A DNA stretch of 64,000 bases from Uloborus plumipes (taxonomy: Eukaryota > Arthropoda > Arachnida > Araneae > Uloboridae): the NCBI GenBank assembly GCA_038373865.1, contig JAXGGA010004697.1:1-64000 (forward strand). Reading direction: 5' to 3'. The translations under genes were made by a program, and so were the position numbers. Positions 1 through 45,600 of the stretch are shown piece after piece; the first letter of the stretch is position 1, and the number at the start of each line of letters is the position of its first letter. The notes beneath the pieces were generated by a model, which did no database searches, had not been told where the DNA came from, and saw only the letters and a program-made list of their open reading frames with translations.

Positions 1-729
1 CACAAAAGATTTTTTTCGAAGTTAAACTAAACGATTGAAAATGAGCAAAAATAAACCGGAATTAAAATTCTGAAACAAAATTAAGTTTGCGAAAAAGAAC
101 AGAAAAATCAATTTTGGATTTTCATGTGAAAGATACTACTCGTTTTCGTAAAACATTGCATCTGGCATTCTTAATTGTGCTTAATTTCGTCTTTATTATA
201 TTTGAATATTTGTATTAGACCATATCAAATCCACACTACGCGCATTCGAAAGCTGTCTGCTATTATTTCCTTTAAGCCACGCCCACACTGAAATCGCTTT
301 CCGGTTGCCGTGTAGTCACGTGATATTCTCTGCCCTGCTGGATCCGATATTCCCGCCACCTTAATCCTTGTCATGATTTGCTGTTGCCCAACTACTTATT
401 TTAAAACGTTTTTTATCAACGAGCGTTCGAATAGAGTGGCCGGGTTAAACAGATTGGCTGATTGATATCAGCCAGTTACAGGCTTGTATAGAGCGAAGCG
501 ACCAGCCTCGTAGGCTACGGTATAGTTATTGCAGTTCGCCGTGATTAAACCGGTTTAACCGGTCATGTGATCCAACTCAAACAGTTTTGCATGGTTCGTT
601 TAAACAGTTGGCAGAGATGATTTTCACATGACAGAAAAATAACAGAAGTAAGCATTTGTGTGGATGTCAATTGAACATAATTAAATTGTAAATTTTTCGT
701 GTTTTGTACCACAAAACACCTTTGCTACA
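1..729 (+). promoter_or_regulatory. RagA upstream region and probable 5' UTR
   Basis: This stretch holds no recognisable gene. It is less AT-rich from about 230 to 600 than the introns, as expected around a promoter. Visible candidate sites are a GC-box/KLF-like GCCACGCCC near 276, an E-box GTCACGTGAT at 315..324, a second E-box-like GTCATGTGAT near 563, and a palindromic AAACCGGTTT near 548. There is no convincing TATA box. The transcription start cannot be placed from sequence; the conserved start codon is at 730. Confidence 0.5.
315..324 (+). promoter_or_regulatory. CLEAR-like E-box upstream of RagA
   Basis: GTCACGTGAT matches 9 of 10 positions of the palindromic CLEAR consensus GTCACGTGAC, bound by MiT/TFE factors (TFEB; Mitf in arthropods). 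It lies about 400 bp before the RagA start codon. MiT/TFE factors are known to regulate lysosomal and Rag-pathway genes, so the site is plausible; binding is inferred. Confidence 0.4.
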
Positions 730-36198
<35,469 letters not shown>

Positions 36199-36325
36199 TA
36201 ACCAGCTTATTGTATAAAAAATGACTTTGTGGTTTAAACTTATAAAGGAGAAGTTTTTTCCCTCCTTTTTAAGCATTAAATTACATGTTTTAAATTATTT
36301 TTTATCTGTATATTACGAAGTTTAG

Positions 36326-36335
36326 AATAAATAAA
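36326..36335 (+). terminator. RagA poly(A) signal
   Basis: Two overlapping AATAAA hexamers lie about 130 bp after the RagA stop codon, giving a short 3' UTR. Later AATAAA copies in AT-rich DNA cannot be excluded as alternative sites. Confidence 0.6.
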
Positions 36336-36339
36336 TATG

Positions 36340-38835
36340 TGTCATGTTTGCTATGTTTCAATTTTATTGTCGTAAATTTAGTACTGAAGTGTTTTGTACA
36401 TATTGTCATGTTACAACATCAAACGTAATTTGTTTCCATTATGGTTCTAGAAATAACGTATATTGATTTATTTTATACTATTGCTGTGAATTTTAAGCTA
36501 AAAAAATACTTAGTAATAATTATTTTGACTCTTATGCTGTAAGAATATTTGGCATTAGTACTTTTCATAGTCTCGGGATAAAATTAATTCACAATTTTAA
36601 AAAAAAATGTCAGATAGTATATTAATAACCAAACATTAATGAAGAACTATTATGAAAGTGCAAATATGTACAAGGATACAAAAGCATAGAAATAGCCATA
36701 ATTTTATAGCAAAGTTCTACGATCTGAAGACTAAATAAGCTGTAATCCTCCAAAATGTTCTATTGAGCCAAATAAAATGCCATGCACGGTCCAAGAATTT
36801 CAAGAGTTTCATAAATTTTCCACTTTTACAGTGAAAAAAGTTATGAAATTAATTTGAGAACGGAAATAATCTTGTGAAAAATCTTCTTAAGCAATAAATC
36901 AATCATTTACAGTTTATATCAGTTTATATTGTTATCAAAGTACTTTTAAGTATGCTATCTGCTGAATTCAACCTCTAAAAATTACTGAACTTAAGGTTTT
37001 CATTAAAAGCATATCCCATCAAAACATAAAATGTACAAAAATGTAAGTCTCGCTTCAACCGTCAAATGTAGTGAGATCTCGGGTAAAACAAAGTCGGTAC
37101 TTTTGGTTAGTATCTTGGGAAGCATCAAGTTAACAACTTTGTCATCAATAGCATCCTATTAAGTTACCTTGCAAGCATTTATAGTGATCATATCATGTCA
37201 ATGAAAAAATTAGCCACAGCAGAAAGATATTCCACAACTATCAAACGTAAGTGAAGTTTCGGAATGTTACAATTTTTCCTTCTATTACAAGCTAAAACTG
37301 CAGCAAAAATTTTAAGTTTGTGTGACTGCTAGAAATCAATAATACTTTTGATTACATCATCTTAATTTTCACGAGTTTTGACCCCTTAAAACTCGTAAAC
37401 TATTTGAGTAAATGAAATTTAAATCGCTAGGATAACTCTCTAGCGCATGTTCTATAAACTTGGGTTTCTAGCTTTATCCACAACAAAGTTACAGGGCGTC
37501 GAAAATGGCCTGAGTTGCTTCCTGTAAAGATAGTACTTGTTACCATAGGAGTTTCGATGGTAACGGTTGATTGCTGTTCACCATTACGCCCATATTGCTA
37601 GGCTCAAAGAGGTGCTAGTTTTTCCAAAATTCTGACATAAAATAATCATAATAAAAAACATTACTTCAGAAACATGGAGTAGTTTTAAAAGAAGCATAGA
37701 AAAAATGTTTTCTAAGTTGAAAAACGCTGCTCATGAGAGGCATTTGCAGAGCAGATTTAAGAAATTGTATCACATTTTTTAAAAAAATTGCTAGAGGCCA
37801 AAAAACGGATTTGAATGTCCTATGATTTTACAAAACTATAAGTGGACGACCATAGGCTCTATAAAGGATGTAAAAAATATGCTGTAGGTGTCACTCAACG
37901 GGCAGACAGTATACCACGTGATTAACAAAGAATCTATCTGAATTAATCCCATGTTTGTCCAAGAGATAACCATAGGACATACTGATGATTTAGTAGTGTC
38001 TCGTGATGATCCTTCTGCTGCACAAAAATCTCGATGTAGGATTCCTTTTGAAGACAGCGTAGGGAGTGAAGGAACTGCAGATATCTTCAAAACATTTTGT
38101 AATAATACTGAAAGTTTTCACAGAATATCTGAAGATCATACTGACGTCCGCGGGACATCTCTATGTTATTTATGGCAAGACCGAGAACAAGGTGGAATGA
38201 ACCTCATTCACAATGAGGCAACGATCCATTTAACTTTTCGTCTGCGAGTATTTTGCAGTGTTAGTAGTGCTAAAAAATGATTTTATTTAATAATAACTGG
38301 TATTTACATAATGCGTTGGGTCTTTTTTTCGGCTTAGGATTGTTTAAAATTCTAAGAAAAGGGATGGAAAAAGAAAAGAGTGACTTTTCACCTATTTCCT
38401 TATGAGGAGCTAAGAAACTTTAAATCTGAAAAATACGCTTATTAAGAAAACATTTCGCACCAAATGAGTCATTCATCATTCTGTTAAATCTTTCCTAAGT
38501 AAAAAACTTTCAAAAGACTTTTTTTAGTAGACACACTGAAAATATAGTATGAGTGTTAATATAGACGCCAGAGATCCAGATGGTGTAAGCTGAGACTGAG
38601 AGTCTTCGCCTGCAACAGGCTGTACACTGGTTTTAAAAGATTAAATACATTGCATCTATTTGACTAAAAAATTCAGAATTGAAGAATCTTTCATAATCAC
38701 TTAAAACCATTTTACGCTTCACAGGATTTCGCTTCACAGCTTTTTCTCCTATTTTTCTTTTCTTGTTCTTCTTGCTTTTCTTTTTTTTCTTCTTCCTTCT
38801 CTTTTTTTCTTCGATTTTTTTGGATCGCTATGAGT
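36340..38835 (+). other. Intergenic region after RagA
   Basis: No confident gene. A 109-codon frame at 37951..38280 has fairly even composition but resembles nothing I know and has a stop just before it. Its 3' part (about 38205..38330) is repeated, inverted and diverged, at about 42020..42110. A long T-rich tract lies at 38745..38820. Confidence 0.45.
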
Positions 38836-38843
38836 GTCACCCC

Positions 38844-39725
38844 CACGGAGTAGAAAGAAGGAGAGAAATGTTCTACGGATGCGCTTGTTTGAAAGTGGCA
38901 ACGAATTCTCACCGCCGCCAGGGGAAAAGCTCCCTACTTCCTACGGGAGTCAATGTAAATGATACTGAATCTGTCATCTTTTTAAATGCTGCTATGGGAA
39001 AGAAAAATTTTTTTTTCAACTGGATTTTGGTGTAAACCATCGATTAACATTATGAACTAAATATGACTTTGATCCCACTGAAATTTTGCCGTATTTTTTA
39101 AGAAAGATGTTTAATCGACCGCATCTAGCTACTTGCCAAATTTGACATATATGCGACTGTATGTGACATTTTCTTTGCATTGTACGATATAATTTTTGCT
39201 GAGAATCAGTTCTCTATATTGTTGATAAATTAAGCATGAGGCAAAAAATTAATTTTGTCAGTATTTAATTTTGTTATTATTAAATATATTTAGTAGACAA
39301 AATAATTATTAGTTTAAATATATTTATTAAATATATTTAGTTCATAATGTTAATCGATGGTTTGAGCAAAATTCCAATTTAAATAGAAATATTCTTGCCA
39401 ACAGCAGTCTTTAAAAAATGAGATTCTGTCAGATTTGGCAAGTTGGTAAGTGCATTCGATTAAACCTATTTCTCAAAGAATACGGCACCTATTTTCGTGG
39501 GATGAAAATCATATTTAATTCATTATGTCAATCGAAGATTTGCACCAAAATCCAGTTGAAAAAAAAAAATTTTTCTTTCCCATATCAGCATTTAAAAAGA
39601 TGACAGATTCAGTATCATTTACATTGACTCCCGTAGGAAGTAGGGAGCTTTTTCCCTGGCAGCGGTGAGAATTCGTTGCCACTTTTAGATAGCAGAGATT
39701 TAGCTCCTCCCCTTTAACCTCCTTG
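38844..39725. mobile_element. hAT-like fold-back element, copy 1
   Basis: 882 bp with a perfect 8-bp TSD GTCACCCC (38836..38843 and 39726..39733). It starts CACGGAG and ends CTCCTTG. Internal inverted arms share CAACTGGATTTTGGTG and CTACTTCCTACGGGAGTCAA (about 38892..39066 against 39520..39690). No coding capacity. Confidence 0.82.
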
Positions 39726-39931
39726 GTCACCCCCAAGAAGGGTAAAAAACTCACCGAGAGTAGTGTAGCAGACTAAAATCGATTTCTCTGTCGTCTGTTT
39801 ACACTCGAAATATTTACAGCATAAAAGGTAAAAACTTATTTCGATTCAAAATTAAGTCTTTTGGAAAAGTTTACTTAGGAATGACATATTAGAATGATGC
39901 ATGACTCATTTAGTTCGAAATATTCTTTTAA

Positions 39932-40190
39932 GGCCGAATTCAAGTAAAACACAATTGCAATCGCTTCGAGGCGATCACAATTTTAATCGCTACTAGGGGC
40001 CGAATTCAAGTGAAACACCATTGCAATCGCTTCAAGGCGATCGCAATAGATCAAAATTGCAATCGCTACTAGAAGTCGAATTACATTAGAATAGCATCTC
40101 GTAGCGATTGTAACGTTTCACTTGAATCCAAATTTGGGAATTTGCGATTGCATTGGTGAGCTGCGATCGTCCGTGTTTCACTATTTTAGC
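39932..40190. repeat. Short tandem plus inverted repeat, CAATCGCT-rich
   Basis: Two direct ~67-bp units begin GGCCGAATTCAAGT and carry GCAATCGCTTC-AGGCGATC; a third, inverted, ends GTTTCACTTGAATCC near 40127. Class unknown; it adjoins the broken MITE copy at 40198. Confidence 0.5.
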
Positions 40191-40197
40191 TCCTCAT

Positions 40198-42003
40198 GAG
40201 AACAAATATTAGCGGCACGTGGATTTGGCAAATTAGCAATATGCCAAAACTTTTTTCTGGTAACCCTACTCCGCAACAATGAAAATTTGAAAGTAAAAGT
40301 TAAGGAATTGGATCCAAAGTGGTGAAACCAAGGAGGTTAAAGGGGAGGAGCTAAATCTCTGCTATCTAAAAGTGGCAACGAATTCTCACCGCTGCCAGGG
40401 AAAAAGCTCCCTACTTCCTACGGGAGTCAATGTAAATGATACTGAATCTGTCATCTTTTTAAATGCTGATATGGGAAAGAAAAATTTTTTTTTTTCAACT
40501 GGATTTTGGTGCAAATCTTCGATTGACATAATGAATTAAATATGATTTTCATCCCACGAAAATAGGTGCCGTATTCTTTGAGAAATAGGTTTAATCGAAT
40601 GCACTTACCAACTTGCCAAATCTGACAGAATCTGTCATTTTTTAAAGACTGCTGTTGGTAAGAGGTTTTTTTTTTTTTTCAACTGGATTTTGGTGTAAAT
40701 CTTCGATTGACATTATGAACTAAATATGACTTTGATCCCACTGAAGTTTTGCCACTTAATTTTTTTATTAATTAAAAATATTTAGTAGACAAAATAATTA
40801 TTATAGACTATATTTTCATATTACCTTCTTTTTTACATGTTCATATTTTTATTTAATTACCATTTGTAATCAGTAATTGAAAAATTTATTTATTCATTAT
40901 TATTATTTTTCTTCGTTTTTACCTAATAATAGGAAATTTTATATTTACATAATTTTTACAATTAAAAATATATTCATTGGCTTAATTTTCGAATTTTTTT
41001 TATCTTTTTTGCTTAAACCTAGACTAATATAATGTATCTCTAACCAGGGGTGCCCACAGGGGGGGGGGGGATTATGGCGCATGTTGCGCCATAAAAATTT
41101 TTGGGGGGGATTTTTTAAAGCTAATTAATTAATTAATTCATTTATTTAAATTATTGATTAATTTATTTTTTAATTAAAATTATGGGCTGATTTGTTTTGA
41201 ATAAAAATTATTCATTAATTAATATTTTTAATCCACATTAGTTCTTTTATTTCTTTATTATTTTATTTATTTATTTATTTATTTTGTGTGCGTGTGAGTG
41301 TGCTTGGAATGTCTGGAAAAGAAAAAAAGCGATTCTGTTCTACGTATAATTAGTATTTTTAGAAAAATAATAATAATGAATAAATAAATTTTTCAATTAC
41401 TGATTACAAATGGTAATTAAATAAAAATATGAACATGTAAAAAAGAAGGTAATATGAAAATATAGTCTATAATAATTATTTTGTCTACTAAATATTTTTA
41501 ATTAATAAAAAAATTAAGTGGCAAAACTTCAGTGGGATCAAAGTCATATTTAGTTCATAATGTCAATCGAAGATTTACACCAAAATCCAGTTGAAAAAAA
41601 AAAAACCTCTTACCAACAGCAGTCTTTAAAAAATGACAGATTCTGTCAGATTTGGCAAGTTGGTAAGTGCATTCGATTAAACCTATTTCTCAAAAAATAC
41701 GGCTCCTATTTTCGTGGGATGAAAATCATACTTAATTCATAATGTCAGTCGAAGATTTACATCAAAATCCAGTTGAAAAAAAATTTTTTTCTTTCCCATA
41801 GCAGCATTTAAAGAGAGGACAGATTCAGTATCATTTACATTGAATCCCGTAGGAAGTAGGGAGCGTTTCAGCTAGCGTCCTCTGGCGGCGTGTGAGAATT
41901 TGTTGCCACTTTCAAACTAGCGCATCCGTAGAACATTTCTCTCCTTCTTTCTACTCCGTGGGTGAAACTTATTTAATCTTGATGCGTCGGCCTGTCTATA
42001 TAG
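40198..42003. mobile_element. MITE of the 32634..32915 family, split by the fold-back element
   Basis: The left part, 40198..40328, is the reverse complement of about 32675..32790. The right part, 41961..42003, ends GTCTATATAG. Between them sits the 40329..41960 element with the MITE's own GGTGAAAC duplicated. The far left end of the MITE is missing. Confidence 0.68.
40329..41960. mobile_element. hAT-like fold-back element, copy 2
   Basis: 1,632 bp with a perfect 8-bp TSD GGTGAAAC (40321..40328 and 41961..41968). It starts CAAGGAGG and ends CTACTCCGTG. Two arms of about 550 bp (40368..40920 and 41355..41914) are inverted copies around an AT-rich loop. Within each arm a ~180-bp unit (with CAACTGGATTTTGGTG) occurs twice. 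It is related to copy 1, whose left end matches this copy's right end. Confidence 0.82.
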
Positions 42004-42595
42004 CGACTCTACCCTACGCATGGTCAGAAGGACATAAATATCAGTTATTAAATAAAACATTGCTCAATGACTCACAGACGAAAAGTTTAATTAACCGTTG
42101 CCACCACCTGTATCGGAGAGGAAGGTCCGAGAGTCTGATGATCTTATTGGCAGACTTATGTGCCAACTGTAATTTGTAATATAATGTAGTTATGAAAGAA
42201 ACGTGTCTATTCATGAGCTCCACGGTTTTTTTCCTTGTAAACTTTGCTGTTTCACTCGTTTAAAGGAAATAAAGCGCCTATGTTTTCAGTAACTTGTCAC
42301 TTTTTTTGCTAACTAAAAGACATTCAGTAGTTTTTTTACTGTTTTAGTTCATTTTTTGTTTATTTGCTAGTAAAGGTTTTCTGATCTCCTCAGTTTTGCG
42401 CAAAGCAACGTATCCATTTTACAAGTTATCCCGTATGCTTTTGCCTAACCCTAGTTGGGGATTACATTTCCATTTTGAAAAATAGTTAGTGCTGACTTGG
42501 ACAGCCGAATGCTTTATTTTTATTTAAATTGTATTGTAAGTGATTGTAATTTGTTGCAGGTAATTACCACAACGGCAAATTGTTTATAGTTGGAA
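42004..42595 (+). promoter_or_regulatory. Region upstream of DCAF13
   Basis: Holds the likely DCAF13 promoter and 5' UTR, without recognisable core elements. About 42020..42180 is a diverged inverted copy of 38205..38330 and nearby sequence. A possible 5' UTR splice acceptor (TTTATAG) lies just before the start codon at 42596. Confidence 0.35.
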
Positions 42596-42665
42596 ATGAA
42601 AGTAAAAATACTTTCAAGGAACCCAGATGATTATCTGAGAGAAACGAAAAATGATATTCATAAGA
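42596..42665 (+). CDS. DCAF13: DCAF13 coding exon 1
   Basis: Residues 1-23 (MKVKILSRNPDDYLRETK...), exit phase 1, donor GTAAGT. Confidence 0.93.
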
Positions 42666-45600
42666 GTAAGTTGTAGTTTTGTATGAAGCCTTTATCCATT
42701 TACTTTTATTGTTAGTATTTTTTTGGCAATTGTAGCCAAATAGTTAAGCTTTTTCTGTGTTTTTTACTCATGAAAGCAGTATTGAATTTTTTACTTGTAT
42801 GCAGAGATTACTCAGTGTAGAATGGTCAAATATATTTTACTAGCTGACCCGGCAAACTCTGTTCCGCCTTAAAGGCAATAAATAAGAAAATTTTTGAATT
42901 TATTAAGTTTTTTATTATTAGAAAATACAAAAAAAATTAAGTACCTACATTAATCATTCATTATTGTTTCTGTATTTTAGTACATAGGTTACTCTTCACT
43001 AAAGTACCTTGTGATGCACAACATTTTTTGTTTTATTATCAGGCGCCAAAAGAAACAACGCAGATGGTCTTCCGACCCGTAAACATGCCACATATAATTG
43101 ACCATGGGAAAAACAGTGATGTTCTAGATTCAAACCACAAACTTTAAAGGATTGACCATTTGTCATGACCTTTTTTAAAGGTCATGACAAATGCAAGACG
43201 GATCGGAAATTGAAGTCTTTTAAATTCAAACGGCATATCGGTTGGGATCATTGGGATCCTAGGAATGAGCAATCGTTTCTGACAGCTTATTATATATAAA
43301 TTTCAAGGGAAGTAACACATTTGTTTATAATTTATTTCACAAAAAAGTCGAATAACACTCAACGCCCCACTAACTTACAACCTGTTTACTGCGTTCCAGA
43401 ACCTGCCAGAACGTGTGCTTTATGTCACTCAGCCATGGAGGTGTCAAAAAAGGCTTAGTCAATAAGACAGTTTTTCTATTTATGTAACTGACACATATAA
43501 AGCCTATGTCCGTCTCCTGGCTCTAAGCTACCTACCCACCAATTTTTAGCCATATTGGTACAGCCGTTCTTGAGTTATAAATAGTGTAACTAACACGACT
43601 TTCTTTTATATATATAGATTATAGAACTACAAACACACAAGACCAAAGATGTTAGTTGCACTAATTTAGTACATTCTGAAGATCTTATGTTTTTAACCTT
43701 TATCAACAGCCTAAGATTTTTAACTGTTGTTAACTTAATGTTAATATATATTTCTTAGCACACCCCCTTAAAAGTAAAATGGGACAACGTTTTAAAAAGT
43801 ACAAATGTATACATTTAAAATCAGTTTAAAATTGAGCAAACAGCTGTTTCAAGGCTGTAAAATGCAAGCCCATCATTAGTGCATAAAAACAGAACTGTTC
43901 ACATGTCCAAAACAGTCAAGTGAACAAACTTGGTTCATTTGGAACTTGAATTAATCATGGGCATGAATCAAATCGACAAAAACAAGCTTTATTTAATTTG
44001 CCGCTTTATTGAATCGGCTGCTTTATTAAATCAAAACTTTTGATCAAATGAGATTCATATTAGCGGACTACTCAGTTGTATTATCATATCTGTCATCCTT
44101 ATCCATATTATTGCCTTTTATCAATATTTAAATGTCAATACATGTATGTGTTTATCAACATTAAAATATACTTGTGTTTGCTCTTAAATGCAGTTAAAAG
44201 GAATTATGATCCTGCCTTGCACCCTTTTGAAGTTGCCCGTGAATACACTCGTGCAGTGAATGCTGTGAAATTGGAACGTCTTTTTGCTAAACCATTTGTC
44301 TATTCTCTTGATGGGCATAAAGATGGTATTCAATGCATGCTGAAACATACATCATCATTATCCTACATGTTTTCTGGAGCTTATGATGGAGAGGTAAAAT
44401 ATAATTTTGAGTTATTATTTAATGATGCTTATATAGTTGATCTTTCTTCTATTTATGTGAAGTTTAATTTAAATATACTTTCTATATTTTAAGAGAAAAA
44501 TACACAGCATGTAAATATTAGGTTTAAATTTTATTTTGAACCTTGGTATGTGTGGCTTAAGCTTAGGAAATGTATTTATTTGCATGATTCATTTAATATT
44601 GTCAATTGGTTATGGGTATCAAAATCATTGTGTCCAAATATGATTAAATGAAGCAGAAACTTTTGTCTCATATGCTTTGTAGCTGTTTTAGACATTGGTT
44701 TGAATAATTATGCTGTTCATTTAGTTCATAAGTTTCCTGTAATATATTTTTACAATGTGTATATGTAAGATATTAAATACTGGTAGTGCTGTGAGTTGTC
44801 GAGCTCTAACTGCATAATCTGTCATTGAATATAACTTTCGTTTTAGATTCGAGTTTGGAATTTAGCTACTCAGAAGTGTCTTAGTTCAGTGCAAGCACAT
44901 GATGGTATTGTTCGAGGATTGTGCATGCCAACATCTGGTGATCGTTTACTTTCTGTGAGTTGCAACACTTTTAAATTTTATTCTAGTTATACTATTAACT
45001 AAATTTGTTCTAAACTTATTTTCTGGTAAGAAATGTGTTTAAAAAAATGCTCTGCGAAAGTTCTTTAACCCGCTGACAGTTTTGGACGTCTTATCACGTC
45101 CATTTAACATGTAATTCTGGAACTGCCGAACCGCCAGGGAGTTAACATAACTAAAAATGCAGAATTTGTTTCATGTTGATCCAGTGCTGAAATTCAAAAA
45201 TTTAATTTGAGATTTTTAAAAGGAATTATTTATAAAAAATACAACAGCATTTCTCATCTGCTAATTGCTGCGTTGTAAAGCACATTGTTGAATGATTATT
45301 CATTAGAATTAAAAAAGTTTGATGAAAATGACAGAGAGTAATTTATTTTATTGAAGTGTTCAAAGTTATTCTTAAACAGGGATATTATGCTTGATAACGG
45401 ATCAACTAGGATGGTTGTTTTCTTTCTAGATTTCACAAGAATAGCATTCTGCAGCTCAGGTATGGTGTATAAAAAGAATTATGATTTTTTGGAAGGATTT
45501 TTTTTTTTTTTTTTTTTGAAGTGGAATTTTTTAGTTTTTTCAATAAGACTTTTGAAACTGATTTTCCAATTTAAATATAATTATACTTAGTTTTGATATT

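Noticed and set aside
37978..38010. Second CTGATGA hammerhead-like core
   Set aside because: No GAAA core, stem II or cleavage triplet at the right distance.
41041..41120. CAGGGGTGCCCAC, a hAT-like left end inside the loop of fold-back copy 2
   Set aside because: No matching right end or 8-bp duplication could be found.
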